Assembly (NCBI GenBank): GCA_020634165.1
Contig: JACKCF010000005.1
Location: 130,907 to 194,906, forward strand
Source: Anaerolineaceae bacterium
GTDB lineage: Bacteria > Chloroflexota > Anaerolineae > Aggregatilineales > Phototrophicaceae
DNA length: 64,000 nt
Reading direction: 5' to 3'
In this document: piece after piece, positions 50,320-60,399 of the stretch
Layout of the letters: each line of letters starts with the position of its first letter
Position numbering within the stretch: position 1 is the first letter of the stretch
Notes under the pieces: generated by a model
The model's database searches: none
Told to the model about the DNA's origin: nothing
What the model saw: the letters and a program-made list of their open reading frames with translations, nothing else
Position numbers and translations under genes: made by a program

Positions 50320-52206
50320 ATGAACAGATTCAGCCGCTTCATTATCTATATCACGCTTGATATAGTGCTCACGGTAGTCGCTTATTCCTCCGCTTATTCC
50401 ATCCGCCTGTTGACCGCTTACATCGATTACAGTTATACGCTTCCTTATGTATTGCTCTATGCGAGCCTGTTCGTCCTGGGATTATGGTCATTTGGTACAT
50501 ACAAACGCATCTGGTCCCAGACCAGCGGCCATGAAATCACACTGATTATTAAATCGCTGATTGTCCCGCTGGTGATTACGACCTTCCTGAACGCCGGTGT
50601 TGTTCCGCGGCCACTGCCCTGGAGCGTGTACATCGTCGGCACCATGCTGACGATTGCCGGTATGATTGCTGTGCGCTATCGTTCGCGCCTGCTCGATGGC
50701 TTGACGTGGCGCTGGCATGCGATCTGGAAGGGCGAATTCCCGGAAATTGATAGCGAACGTGTCCTGGTTGTTGGGGCAGGCCGCAGTGGCCGGATGGCTG
50801 CATGGCGGTTGCAGCGCGACTTCGTTGACAAGCATATGCGCGTGATCGGGTTCGCGGATGATGATGCCCACAAGCAGGGCCTGTATGTTGAAAACCGGCC
50901 CGTCCTGGGCACGACCGAAGCGATCCCACAGATTGTAAAAGACCACCAGATTTCGCTCATCGTGTTTGCGATCCACAATATTGATGGCGAAAGATTCCGC
51001 CGTGTCCTGACCGCCTGCGAAGAGACCAATACCCGCATCAAGGTCATGCCGGACTTTGAGCAGATGTTAGCGACGACGGCTCACAGCCAGTTGCTGCGCG
51101 ATGTGCTGCCGGAGGACCTCATCGGTCGCGGTATGGTGACTCGTCATCATGCCATCAGCATGAAGCCCGTGATGGGGAAAGTGGTGCTGGTGACAGGTGC
51201 GGCAGGTTCCATCGGCAGCGAAATTTCGCGTCAGATGGCGACGTATGAACCGACCAAGCTGCTGCTGCTGGATAATAACGAAAGCGGCCTGTACGATCTG
51301 GCGCTGGACCTGAAAGCCGCCCAGCCCGATGTCGATATCGAGACGATCCTGGCTGATGTGACCCAGGTGGGACGGGTTCGCGATATTTTTGAAGAGTATC
51401 GCCCGCAGGTCGTTTATCATGCGGCGGCATACAAGCATGTTCCGATGTGCCAGAAATATCCGAACGAAGCCGTGCGTGTGAACATCGGCGGCACGTATTA
51501 CGTCGCGGAAGCGGCCAATGACTTTGAAGCGGAACGTTTTGTGCTCATCAGCACAGACAAAGCTGTCGAGCCGACCAATGTGATGGGGGCTTCCAAACGC
51601 CTGTGTGAACTGGTCGTACATTCAATGGCGCAGCAGAGCAAAGGCACCAAGTTTACGGCAGTGCGATTTGGCAATGTACTCAGCAGTCGCGGCAGCGTTG
51701 TGCCGATCTTCGAGCGCCAGATTGAACGCGGCGGTCCGGTGACAGTCACCCACAAAGACATGATGCGCTTCTTCATGAGCATCCCGGAAGCAGCCAATCT
51801 GGTGATCCATGCGGCCTGTATGACCATCAGCGACGACATTTTTGTGCTGCGTATGGGCGAAGAAGTTCGCATCCTGGATGTGGCCGAGCGCTTGATCCGT
51901 CTGCGTGGCTTGCGGCCCTATGTCGATATCCCGATCAATTTCACGGGTATCCGCCCTGGCGAAAAGCTGAACGAAGTGCTGCAATACGACGATGAAGAAC
52001 TGCTTGATACCGACCACCCAGGCATCACCAAACTGGCGCACTGGTCGTATGAAGGCGAAACGGTGAGCTTCCTACAGAAGCTGAGTCTGCTGCTTGATAG
52101 TGGTGTGCGTAGTGAGGAACTCGCCCTGCAAGAGCTGTTGACGCTATCGACAGACCCCAGAGTGATGGATCAAAGCGATACCGAAAGCACCAAACCGCCT
52201 GTTTAA
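50320..52206 (+). CDS. Membrane-bound nucleotide-sugar epimerase/dehydratase (CapD/WbpM/PglF type)
   Basis: The product has 628 residues. Four TM helices in the first 125. A CoA-binding-like Rossmann motif (VLVVGAGRSGRMAAWRLQRD) near 148. The catalytic SDR domain starts GKVVLVTGAAGSIGSEI near 290 and has STDKAVEPTNVMGASKRLCE, where Met replaces the usual catalytic Tyr, as is normal in this family. It converts UDP-HexNAc for surface glycans. It starts the polysaccharide region. The stop codon lies inside the terminator. Confidence 0.88.
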   Translation: MNRFSRFIIYITLDIVLTVVAYSSAYSIRLLTAYIDYSYTLPYVLLYASLFVLGLWSFGTYKRIWSQTSGHEITLIIKSLIVPLVITTFLNAGVVPRPLPWSVYIVGTMLTIAGMIAVRYRSRLLDGLTWRWHAIWKGEFPEIDSERVLVVGAGRSGRMAAWRLQRDFVDKHMRVIGFADDDAHKQGLYVENRPVLGTTEAIPQIVKDHQISLIVFAIHNIDGERFRRVLTACEETNTRIKVMPDFEQMLATTAHSQLLRDVLPEDLIGRGMVTRHHAISMKPVMGKVVLVTGAAGSIGSEISRQMATYEPTKLLLLDNNESGLYDLALDLKAAQPDVDIETILADVTQVGRVRDIFEEYRPQVVYHAAAYKHVPMCQKYPNEAVRVNIGGTYYVAEAANDFEAERFVLISTDKAVEPTNVMGASKRLCELVVHSMAQQSKGTKFTAVRFGNVLSSRGSVVPIFERQIERGGPVTVTHKDMMRFFMSIPEAANLVIHAACMTISDDIFVLRMGEEVRILDVAERLIRLRGLRPYVDIPINFTGIRPGEKLNEVLQYDDEELLDTDHPGITKLAHWSYEGETVSFLQKLSLLLDSGVRSEELALQELLTLSTDPRVMDQSDTESTKPPV

Positions 52207-52222
52207 ACAGGCGGTTTTTTCT
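52192..52222 (+). terminator. Terminator overlapping the CapD-type stop codon
   Basis: The palindrome AAACCGCCTGTTTAAACAGG continues as CGGTTTTTT. The TAA stop codon is part of the loop. Confidence 0.85.
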
Positions 52223-52396
52223 ATCACATCCTCCTGTTGAATTTCCAGAATCGAATCGCCAGATAAGCGGACAATGGCGGCGTTGGCCGTCATTTTGTTT
52301 TCAGAGTGGTGTATGGCCCACTGCCGGAATTGCGACTTGCCCAATCCGGTGTAGCATTTATGCTATAGACCTTGCTCATTCTTACATGGATGGTCC

Positions 52397-53020
52397 ATGT
52401 CGTCACTGATTGCGGAAACGCGCAAAACCCCCTGGAAAGCGGTCAATGAAATCAACCGCTATTTGCTGCTGCCGCGCCTGCGCTTGATGTTCGCGCTGGC
52501 AGGCGTCGACTGGGGGCAGGGCTGGCGGTTGTATGGCGCGCCGCGTATTCAGCGCCACCGAGAAAGCGTCATGCACTTTGGCGACCATATGGAACTGCGC
52601 AGTTCCCCGGCCAGCAATCCGCTGGGTGTTAACCACCGAGTGGGCCTGTGTACCTGGCTGCCAGGGGCCGAGCTAATCGTCGGCGATCATTTCGGCATGA
52701 CAGGCGGCTCCATTGTGGCGGCACAGTCGGTGCGGATTGGCAACCGCGTCATGATCGGGGCCAATACGGTCATTGCCGATACGGACTTCCACCCGCTGGA
52801 TGCGGCTACACGTGCGAACGCGCCGCATCTGGGGGCGAATAAGCCGATTGTCATTGGTGATGATGTGTTCATCGGGATGCAGTGCCTCATCCTTAAGGGC
52901 ACGACTATCGGCGCGGGTAGTGTGATTGGCGCGGGCAGTGTCGTTTCCGGGGAGATTCCGGCGGGGGTGATTGCAGCAGGCAATCCGGCGAGGGTGATTC
53001 GCTCTCTTGATGAGGGGTGA
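52397..53020 (+). CDS. Left-handed beta-helix acyltransferase
   Basis: The product has 207 residues. Hexapeptide repeats: AELIVGDHFGMTGGSIVAAQ, then VRIGNRVMIGANTVIADTDF and PIVIGDDVFIGMQCLILKGT, ending with the AGVIAAGNPARVIRSL cap typical of the maltose/galactoside acetyltransferase group. The catalytic His is probably in DTDFHPLD. It probably acetylates a surface sugar. Confidence 0.85.
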   Translation: MSSLIAETRKTPWKAVNEINRYLLLPRLRLMFALAGVDWGQGWRLYGAPRIQRHRESVMHFGDHMELRSSPASNPLGVNHRVGLCTWLPGAELIVGDHFGMTGGSIVAAQSVRIGNRVMIGANTVIADTDFHPLDAATRANAPHLGANKPIVIGDDVFIGMQCLILKGTTIGAGSVIGAGSVVSGEIPAGVIAAGNPARVIRSLDEG

Positions 53021-53157
53021 TGTTGTCTACCTATTGGTGTAGCTTCGTGTATATGGTATCGTTCGTAAGCCATAGTATTTTTATGCTTGATTCACCAAGG
53101 CCATGCTATGCTGGCATGTAATTGCCAGTTAGAAGGCGCCACAAGGCGTATGTCCCT

Positions 53158-55263
53158 ATGACCAATCCCAACCGACCATCTACAGGCCGATCCGTTCAGC
53201 CTGATCCACTCAGAAGTCGTGATGATGTCCCCGATCTGGACCAGTTAATTGCCAATGCCGGGACGGCGGAAAGCATCACTTCACAGGAAAAGCCACAGCG
53301 CACGAAAGTGAGACGCCGCAGCCGTCGCGACCGGACGCCCTGGCAAAAGTTCTGGCGGCGGGTGCGTAAGCGTACCAGCCCGCTGACGATCATTGTCGGC
53401 ATTGTGGCTGTGATCGTGGTGGTTGTAGTTGGCTTGTCCGTGCTGCTGGCGGATGCCTCCAACCAGTTATCGAACTCCTGGGCCAGCCTCAACCGTGTGA
53501 TGAACAGCGTCCGCAATACACCGGGCACGGAACTGACGCTGTCTGATTTTGAGCGCCTGCGCCTGAGCGTTACAGACCTGTCTGATCGCCTCGCGCTTAC
53601 CAAGGGCCGCGCGGGTTTATTGTCACTGGTCGCGGGTTTCAATTCCGACCTGCGTGTGACGCTCGACATGCTGAATATCGCCCATGATCTGTCACAGGCG
53701 ACGGATAACCTGCTGCTGGGCCTGCAACCGACGCTGTTCTTCATGGTTTCCGGCGAGGAAGAAGAATCGGTCGCGACGGGCATTTCCTCCGGCGAGCGCC
53801 TGGTTGAACTGCTGGAAGTCGGTCGTGGGCGCATGATCGCGGCCAATGAGGCGCTGGCCCGTGCCAAAGCTGGACTGGATACCATGTCGCTGGACGGGGT
53901 ATCGCCAGGGTTGCTGCTGAATGTGGAAGAAATGCGGCTGGTCTATACTGAGGTCAGCGACATCAATGCGCTGCTTTCCCAGGCGCCGGAACTGCTGACG
54001 GCGGTTTTTGGCCTGGAAGGGCAGAAGAATTATCTGGTGCTTTCCCAGAACAACGATGAAATCCGGCCATCGGGCGGCTTCATCGGGACCTACGGCTGGT
54101 TCGTGGTGCGGAATGGGCGCATCACGGATTTCGATTATCGTTCCTCCACGCCGACCAGCCCGAACCCGCCGCCGGACAGCTTTTTGGAGACATTTACGCT
54201 GCCGGATTGGTGGATCAACTTCCAGAACCCGATTTATGCTGCCTGGGATGGCAGTTGGTCGCCGGACTTCCGTGTGACCGCCGACATGGCGGCACGGTAC
54301 TACAACGCCGGTAATAACCCGCAGTCGCCTGTGGATGGTGTCATCGCGCTGGATGTCAGCGCTTTTGAACTGCTGCTGGGCGCGCTGGGTGAGGTTGATG
54401 TGCCTTCGTATAACGTTCGCGTCGATGAAGGCAACTTCCGCGATGTGATCTATGACATTCGTGAAGAGAGCACCCATAAGGAATTTTTGGCGGAACTGTA
54501 CAACCAGATTTTCGCGGCTTGGCAGGATGTTGACCAGGAAAATTCCGAGGCGGTTTTGGGCGCACTGCTGGAAGCGCTCCAGGGCAAGCACCTGATGGTC
54601 GCTTTCACCGACCCACAGTTGAACGACCTGATCAGCACGCTCGGTTGGTCCGGCGCACAGACCCCGCCCGACAGCGACTATATCATGGTGGTCGATGCCA
54701 ACCTGGGCAATAAGTCCAATAGTTCCGTGCTGCGCGGCCTGACCTATGACGTGCTGCTGAATCCCGATGGCAGTGCCGATGGCCGTCTGAGCATTGGGTA
54801 TGCTTACTTTGATTCAGTCGCCGCGCAGGACCCGGCTGTGGATGCACGTTTTCATGGTCCATTGAATTATCGCAGCCTGGTGCAGCTCTATCTGCCGCCA
54901 GGGACGACCATCACGCAGCAGAATGATCTGCCACGCCTGACGCAGGTCGATAACGATACTTATGCACAGTTTGTGTCGCGCATCGCCGTCGATTACGATA
55001 CCTCTGAGCGCTACCAGTTGTCGTATCACGTGCCGAATGTCTCCGACGCGATTGGCCAGTATCAACGCTATCGCCTGGTGCTCCAAAAGCAGCCCGGGAT
55101 GCGCCCCAGCGACGTCAACGTACAGATTCAACTGCCAGAAGGCGCTTCGCTCGTTTCCACGCAGCCGCAGTCCGATGCGACCTACAGCCTGGAACGGACC
55201 GTGCTTGACTTCCGCTTTGTGATGGATTCCGATATCGAGATTGAGATTATCTACTCACAGTAG
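53158..55263 (+). CDS. DUF4012 domain protein, single-TM
   Basis: The product has 701 residues from the ATG at 53158; a TTG at 53122 is an alternative. A basic N-terminal cytoplasmic part (RRRSRRDRTPWQKFWRR). A TM helix (LTIIVGIVAVIVVVVVGLSV) near 90-112. A long outer domain with the DUF4012 core: LSQNNDEIRPSGGFIGTYGW and WSPDFRVTADMAARYY. DUF4012 proteins often sit with exopolysaccharide genes, as here. The activity is unknown. Confidence 0.8.
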   Translation: MTNPNRPSTGRSVQPDPLRSRDDVPDLDQLIANAGTAESITSQEKPQRTKVRRRSRRDRTPWQKFWRRVRKRTSPLTIIVGIVAVIVVVVVGLSVLLADASNQLSNSWASLNRVMNSVRNTPGTELTLSDFERLRLSVTDLSDRLALTKGRAGLLSLVAGFNSDLRVTLDMLNIAHDLSQATDNLLLGLQPTLFFMVSGEEEESVATGISSGERLVELLEVGRGRMIAANEALARAKAGLDTMSLDGVSPGLLLNVEEMRLVYTEVSDINALLSQAPELLTAVFGLEGQKNYLVLSQNNDEIRPSGGFIGTYGWFVVRNGRITDFDYRSSTPTSPNPPPDSFLETFTLPDWWINFQNPIYAAWDGSWSPDFRVTADMAARYYNAGNNPQSPVDGVIALDVSAFELLLGALGEVDVPSYNVRVDEGNFRDVIYDIREESTHKEFLAELYNQIFAAWQDVDQENSEAVLGALLEALQGKHLMVAFTDPQLNDLISTLGWSGAQTPPDSDYIMVVDANLGNKSNSSVLRGLTYDVLLNPDGSADGRLSIGYAYFDSVAAQDPAVDARFHGPLNYRSLVQLYLPPGTTITQQNDLPRLTQVDNDTYAQFVSRIAVDYDTSERYQLSYHVPNVSDAIGQYQRYRLVLQKQPGMRPSDVNVQIQLPEGASLVSTQPQSDATYSLERTVLDFRFVMDSDIEIEIIYSQ

Positions 55264-55282
55264 AACAACAGCCTGTATAACG

Positions 55283-55310
55283 AAAAAGCGGCCAATCGGT
55301 CGCTTTTTTT
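55283..55310 (+). terminator. Terminator after the DUF4012 gene
   Basis: GCGGCC-AATC-GGTCGC hairpin with one G-T pair, flanked by A5 and T7, so usable in both directions. Confidence 0.8.
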
Positions 55311-56157
55311 ATGTTCTGCTCGCGATGATTTTGTCGATCCGTGCGGCGATGCGTCTGGCGGCATCATCCAGCGTCACTAGATGGAAGGCCGAGCCAATCT
55401 TTACCCATAATAGAATCATCTGCGGATCAAGCGTCGCCACTGCTGAACAAAGTGGCTCGATGCTGGCTCTTAACTGCTCGGTGAGCTTATCCCAGGGCTG
55501 AAGCTGAAGTTCGGCGATCAAAGACTGGAGATAGGGGGCTTTTTCGTTGTGTACGGCCAGAGGGCGTTTTTTGCGGTGGTTGATCTGGGCGACGTAGGCG
55601 ATATGCAGGGCGATAGTTTCCGCCAGTTGGCCCTTATGGGCGTCATGTTCGGCAGGTGGCAGGCCGTTAATGGCTTCCGAAAATTGCAGCAGGCTCTTGC
55701 GCAGATTTTCGGCTTCGGCATGCGGCTGGCGTGTCTGCTGTTTCTGCAAGCCTGTGAGGTGCGACTGAGTATGACCGATTTCAGCGTGGGCATGGTCTGC
55801 CAGCGATTTTTTCTCGGAACCTGCTTTCAGGCTGAACATGATCTGGTGCGGGTCATGCTCGGTCAGCAGTGTGACGAAGCGCCCATTCGCGGCTTGAAAG
55901 CGCTCGATGAGGGTTTGCATCGGGACGCCATAACTGGCGCGAACAGTCTGTGAATTCAGGGCATCGAACGCGCCATTGGGCGGCGTCGGGTTGCGACCAG
56001 CCAGCAGGGCTTCTGCCTGATTGGGGTAGTTGGCTTGCCAGTAACCCAGATGCGCCAATACCTCTTTCGGTCCCCAGGCTTTGTCGCTATCCGGCTGCTG
56101 CTGCACCCGTTCGCAGAAGTCCTCAACCGTTCTGGCAAGTCTATCAGCGAGTATCAC
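55309..56157 (-). CDS. DinB/ClbS-like helical protein
   Basis: The product has 282 residues from the GTG at 56157 (Shine-Dalgarno AGGAA, 7 nt); the frame is open further upstream but overlaps the next gene. The first 150 residues fit a DinB-like four-helix bundle: SDKAWGPKEVLAHLGYWQAN and HAHAEIGHTQSHLTGL. The remainder looks like a second helical domain. No activity is assignable. It lies 44 bp downstream of the DUF1697 gene, same strand, so probably one operon. Confidence 0.55.
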   Translation of the reverse strand: MILADRLARTVEDFCERVQQQPDSDKAWGPKEVLAHLGYWQANYPNQAEALLAGRNPTPPNGAFDALNSQTVRASYGVPMQTLIERFQAANGRFVTLLTEHDPHQIMFSLKAGSEKKSLADHAHAEIGHTQSHLTGLQKQQTRQPHAEAENLRKSLLQFSEAINGLPPAEHDAHKGQLAETIALHIAYVAQINHRKKRPLAVHNEKAPYLQSLIAELQLQPWDKLTEQLRASIEPLCSAVATLDPQMILLWVKIGSAFHLVTLDDAARRIAARIDKIIASRT

Positions 56158-56201
56158 GGACTGTTTCCTTCTGGCCTCAACCCTTTGGCCGTAAGCGTGT
56201 C

Positions 56202-56741
56202 TCACAATTTCGCGATTTTGAGCACCGTGTTCCAGTTGCGCGTCGTGATACCCTTGCCGAACTCCGTTTCCAGTATCGCCATCGCATCGATTGAGCGCGT
56301 GCTGCTGACGGTAAGCACACTGCACACATCGGTTGGCGCAACGCTGAGAATGGTGAAGTCGCCAGTGGGGGCATGATAGGGAACTTCGAAGCTGGGCGAG
56401 TGTGCCTGTGGCAGGAATGTGACGTACAGGCGCGTGTCTGCGGTGATTTCAATGCCTGCGAAGGGATCGCGCGTGATGAGGGCATCGACCTGTGTTTGTG
56501 GGATGACCTGGGTGGGCACATTGAAGCCAAATTTTGATTGGATCGCGGCTTCAATTCGGGATTGCATAGCGTCAGTATCGTCGCTGTCTGCATCCCAGGC
56601 GACGTTGCCGCTGGCGAGCACAGTTTTAACATTCTCAAAGCCGAGCGAGGCCATCATCTCGCGCAGATCAGCCATCGGCACTTTTTTATTGCCGCCAACG
56701 TTGATGCCTCTCAACAGGCCGATATAGCGTTTTGCTGGCAT
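56202..56741 (-). CDS. DUF1697 domain protein
   Basis: The product has 179 residues from the ATG at 56741 (Shine-Dalgarno GAGGTG). The family signature is at the N-terminus: RYIGLLRGINVGGNKKVPMA, DLREMMASLGFENVKTVLAS and GNVAWDAD. The C-terminus has TTRNWNTVLKIAKL, also typical. Function is unknown. Confidence 0.85.
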   Translation of the reverse strand: MPAKRYIGLLRGINVGGNKKVPMADLREMMASLGFENVKTVLASGNVAWDADSDDTDAMQSRIEAAIQSKFGFNVPTQVIPQTQVDALITRDPFAGIEITADTRLYVTFLPQAHSPSFEVPYHAPTGDFTILSVAPTDVCSVLTVSSTRSIDAMAILETEFGKGITTRNWNTVLKIAKL

Positions 56742-56952
56742 GGGAATGCACCTCATAATGTGCGGATATGCCGCTACTTTATCACATATCGGGCAAGAGG
56801 GAGGTACAACTGATAAGCGACTGCACCTGGTCTGTAACGGTGCGGTTACTTGTGCGTTAGGGTGAACGCGCACATAATTAGCGGTGGGGGCAGCAGGCTT
56901 AAGCTGAATTGAACAACGATTTAATCACCGGGGAACCAGTTTTGGTGGTGTT

Positions 56953-58512
56953 ATGCTGCATCGGGTTAATGAGGAACGACAACTCAGAGTTCTTGTGATC
57001 GATGATTCGCACGATCAGTATATGCTGGTGCGCGATATGCTGACGGCTATCGTGCATGAGGGCCTGGACCTGGAGTGGGCTGCTACATATTACGAAGGGC
57101 TTTCCTTTATTGAAAGTCGGGAATTCGATGTGGCGCTGGTGGATTATGAACTGGGCGACCATAACGGCCTGGACTTCATCGCCAAGGTGCGTAAAACGCG
57201 GCCCATGCTGCCGCTCATCCTGCTGACAGGGCGGGGCAGCCGTGAAGTGGACCTGATGGCAATGGAAGCCGGTGCGGTCGATTACCTGGATAAGACCCAG
57301 CTCCGGGCCAATATGCTGGAACGCTCGGTGCGCTACGCGATTGAAAATCAGCGCATCATCGACCAGGAGCGCCAGCAGCGTACCCTGGCGGAAGCTCTGC
57401 TCGATACCGCTATGACGCTCACCAATTCCTTGGATTACCATAGCGTGCTGCATCGCATCCTGACCAATGTGGGCAAGGTGATTGCGCACGATATGGCCAA
57501 TATCATGCTGGTGCAGGACGGCTATGCCTATGTGGTCCAGCAGCATGGCTATGAACATCTGGGGCTGGTGGACTTCATCAATTCGATCCGGCTGTCCGTC
57601 GATGAGACATCGACCCTGCGCCATATGACCGAAACGCGCTCGACACTGCTGCTGCAAGATGTGGCTGAGTTCGATGACTGGATACGCTTTGAAGAGCAGT
57701 GGGCCGTCAAGTCGTATCTGGGCAGTCCCATTCTGGTTGATGACCGCGTGATTGGCTTCATCAACCTGGATTCGTTCCAGCAGCCGTTCTTTAGCCAGGA
57801 ACATGCGCGCTATTTGCAGGTTTTTGCCAACCAGGCCGGGCAGGCCATCCGCAATACGCGCGCGTATGGGCAGGCCCAGGAATTGGCCGCTGCCGAAGAA
57901 CGTCAGCGGCTGGCGCGTGAACTACACGACGCGGTCACACAGACCTTGTTTTCCGCAAGCGTGATGGCAGAAACGCTGGCCCGAATTTATGATACGCAGC
58001 CGGAGCGCGTCAAAGAGGGGTTGGAAGAACTCGTGCGTATGAACCGGGGCGCGCTGGCGGAAATGCGCACACTGCTGGTCGAACTGCGTCCGCAGGCACT
58101 GCTGGAGCAGGATTTGCCGCGCTTACTGGATAACCTCGTCAATGCCAAGCGGCGGCGGCTGCCGCCGAATATCCAGGTGCTCACTCGAATTGACAGTGTT
58201 TTACCGGAAGATGTCCATATTGCGCTGTATCGCATCACGCAGGAGGCGCTTAATAATGTGGAAAAATATGCCAATGCAGAGAATTTGCTGGTCAGCGTCG
58301 TGGGTGATGAGCGCCGCATTGATCTTAAAGTACATGATGATGGCGTGGGTTTCGATCCTGGTGCGGTGGCGGCGGGGCACTTCGGCATACAGATCATGCG
58401 GGAACGGGCGGAGGCGATTGGGGCGCGCCTGTACATCAACAGTGCGCCGGATGATGGCACAGAGATTCATCTGATTTGGCAGGCAAATGGCGTTGGTATT
58501 GGGGATAATTAA
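56953..58512 (+). CDS. Hybrid histidine kinase: receiver, GAF and NarL-type kinase
   Basis: The product has 519 residues. Receiver 10-130: VLVIDDSHDQ, VALVDYELGDHNG (phospho-Asp) and LLTGRGS, Lys in YLDKTQ. GAF about 150-300. DHp of the HisKA_3 class (ERQRLARELHDAVTQTLF, His about 325). HATPase: ALYRITQEALNNVEKYANAE and VHDDGVGFDP. No TM segment, so it is cytoplasmic and may take phosphate through its receiver. It pairs with the response regulator 24 bp downstream. Confidence 0.88.
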   Translation: MLHRVNEERQLRVLVIDDSHDQYMLVRDMLTAIVHEGLDLEWAATYYEGLSFIESREFDVALVDYELGDHNGLDFIAKVRKTRPMLPLILLTGRGSREVDLMAMEAGAVDYLDKTQLRANMLERSVRYAIENQRIIDQERQQRTLAEALLDTAMTLTNSLDYHSVLHRILTNVGKVIAHDMANIMLVQDGYAYVVQQHGYEHLGLVDFINSIRLSVDETSTLRHMTETRSTLLLQDVAEFDDWIRFEEQWAVKSYLGSPILVDDRVIGFINLDSFQQPFFSQEHARYLQVFANQAGQAIRNTRAYGQAQELAAAEERQRLARELHDAVTQTLFSASVMAETLARIYDTQPERVKEGLEELVRMNRGALAEMRTLLVELRPQALLEQDLPRLLDNLVNAKRRRLPPNIQVLTRIDSVLPEDVHIALYRITQEALNNVEKYANAENLLVSVVGDERRIDLKVHDDGVGFDPGAVAAGHFGIQIMRERAEAIGARLYINSAPDDGTEIHLIWQANGVGIGDN

Positions 58513-58536
58513 ATTTACGCATACAGGGTTAGGTAA

Positions 58537-59175
58537 ATGAGTGACGAAAAAATACGGGTATTGGTGGTAGACGATCATCAGGTGGTGCGGCAGGGCTTTA
58601 CCATGATGCTGACGGCTTTTCCAGAATTTCAGTTGGTAGGGGAAGCCAAGAACGGCCTTCATGCGGTCCAGCTATGTGATGAACTGCAACCGGATGTGAT
58701 TCTGATGGATATGGTCATGCCAGAAATGGATGGCATCGAAGCCACTCGCCGCATTCGGGAGCAGCACAAGGATACACAGGTCATTGCCCTGACCAGCTTC
58801 ACGGATCGCCGCGAACTGGTGGAGGATGCTTTACAGGCCGGGGCGCTGGGCTATCTGTTTAAGGACGTCAGCATTGATGAACTGGCGCTGGCTATTCATA
58901 AGGTGCATCAGGGTGATCCGGTGCTGGCTGCCAATGCCACCCGCATGCTGATCCAGGCGACGCGCGATAAGTCCTCGCACAATTTTAACCTCAGTGATCG
59001 GGAAAAAGAGGTCCTGGGGCTGGTTGTGGAGGGGCTGAATAATCCGCAGATTGCGGAACGCCTGACCATTAGCCGCTCGACGGTCAAGTTCCATGTGAGC
59101 AGCATCCTCAGCAAACTGGGCGTCGAAAATCGCTCGGAAGCAGTTGCGCTGGCAGTACAGAACAAGCTGGTTTAG
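58537..59175 (+). CDS. NarL/LuxR-type response regulator
   Basis: The product has 212 residues. Receiver: VLVVDDHQVVRQG, phospho-Asp58 in VILMDMVMPEMDG, Thr in IALTSF, Lys in YLFKDV. LuxR HTH about 145-205: LSDREKEVLGLVVEGLNNPQ, IAERLTISRSTVKFHVSSIL. It is the cognate partner of the kinase upstream (24-bp gap). The polysaccharide export genes follow, possible targets. Confidence 0.92.
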   Translation: MSDEKIRVLVVDDHQVVRQGFTMMLTAFPEFQLVGEAKNGLHAVQLCDELQPDVILMDMVMPEMDGIEATRRIREQHKDTQVIALTSFTDRRELVEDALQAGALGYLFKDVSIDELALAIHKVHQGDPVLAANATRMLIQATRDKSSHNFNLSDREKEVLGLVVEGLNNPQIAERLTISRSTVKFHVSSILSKLGVENRSEAVALAVQNKLV

Positions 59176-59336
59176 TCGTTTTTTTGTTTGCATTTTTCGT
59201 CGGGGTACGGGCTGTCGTGCCCCGATTACGCTCTCAAATCGCTTCCTCATAAAACTTGCTACAAAACGTAGCCGTTGAACCGCAAGGCTTTTCGTATTAC
59301 CATGTCGCTGGCGTTTTTATGTAGAAAGTCCAATGC

Positions 59337-60314
59337 ATGGCAACAAAAAGCCTCCACGCAAACGATCTGGACCCAGAGAGCGAACTGACAGGCCCGGTTA
59401 TCATCAATCAGCCCACAAAAGGTCTGCCGCACCTCCGGCTAGGCGAGTTGTGGGAGTATCGCCATTTGCTGTGGTACATCATCAAGCGCGATGTGGTTGT
59501 GCGCTACAAGCAGACGGTGTTCGGCCTTTCCTGGGCAGCGATTAACCCATTGATTACGATGGTCGTGTTTTCATTTGTATTTGGCTCCTTGCTGCGCGTT
59601 GATACCCAGGGCGTACCCTATCCGCTGTTCAGCCTGACGGCGCTTGTCCCCTGGACGATGTTCGCCAAGGGCCTGACAAACGCAGCCACCAGCATTCATT
59701 CCAATTCAAACATCATCACCAAGATTTACTTCCCGCGTATCATTGCGCCGGTGTCCGCATTCGCGAACAGCTTCATCGACTTCGTGGTGTCCTTAATTGT
59801 GTTGCTGTTGATGATCGTCGGGTATTTGGTTTTGGCGCCGGGGTTGATTGGCACGGTTCCCGATGGGGCATCCGCGGAAATGGTCGAAGCGGCCAGCCAT
59901 GTGCGGGTATTCGGCCCTGGACCCATCGTTCTCGTGATGATCCCGCTGTTTAGCATGATCGTTGTGCTGAGTGGGATGGGGTTGGGTTTTTGGTTCAGCG
60001 CCCTTCAGGTCCGTATGCGCGACATCAACTACATCATTCCATTTGTTCTTCAGATCGGCCAGTACCTGACGCCGATTGCCTATTCCAGCAGCATCATCGC
60101 GCGATTTTCCCAGCATGATGGCGGTATCTGGCAATTCCTGTACGGTCTGAATCCCCTGGTGACTGCGATAGGCGGTTTTCGGTGGGCATTTTACAATTTG
60201 CCATTCCCGGATACGCCTTCCGTGATCGCCTCGGTTCTTTCCTGTTTGGTCATTTTCGTCACTGGTATCTACTTTTTCAGATATTCAGAGGCGAAGTTCG
60301 TCGACTATCTCTAA
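59337..60314 (+). CDS. ABC-2 polysaccharide export permease (Wzm-like)
   Basis: The product has 325 residues with six TM segments. Landmarks: LWYIIKRDVVVRYKQTVFGL, SWAAINPLITMVVFSFVFGS, IITKIYFPRIIAPVSAFANS and MRDINYIIPFVLQIGQYLTP, then YGLNPL. A loop insertion of about 25 residues follows TM3. It forms a polysaccharide transporter with the ATPase gene 85 bp downstream. Confidence 0.88.
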   Translation: MATKSLHANDLDPESELTGPVIINQPTKGLPHLRLGELWEYRHLLWYIIKRDVVVRYKQTVFGLSWAAINPLITMVVFSFVFGSLLRVDTQGVPYPLFSLTALVPWTMFAKGLTNAATSIHSNSNIITKIYFPRIIAPVSAFANSFIDFVVSLIVLLLMIVGYLVLAPGLIGTVPDGASAEMVEAASHVRVFGPGPIVLVMIPLFSMIVVLSGMGLGFWFSALQVRMRDINYIIPFVLQIGQYLTPIAYSSSIIARFSQHDGGIWQFLYGLNPLVTAIGGFRWAFYNLPFPDTPSVIASVLSCLVIFVTGIYFFRYSEAKFVDYL

Positions 60315-60399
60315 TAGTAAGCTAGCTTGGTTGCAACCGAATACGGTAGCATCTGAATGAGGTAGCATCGTTTTTCCGTTGATGCTGTAGGAAGCAAGT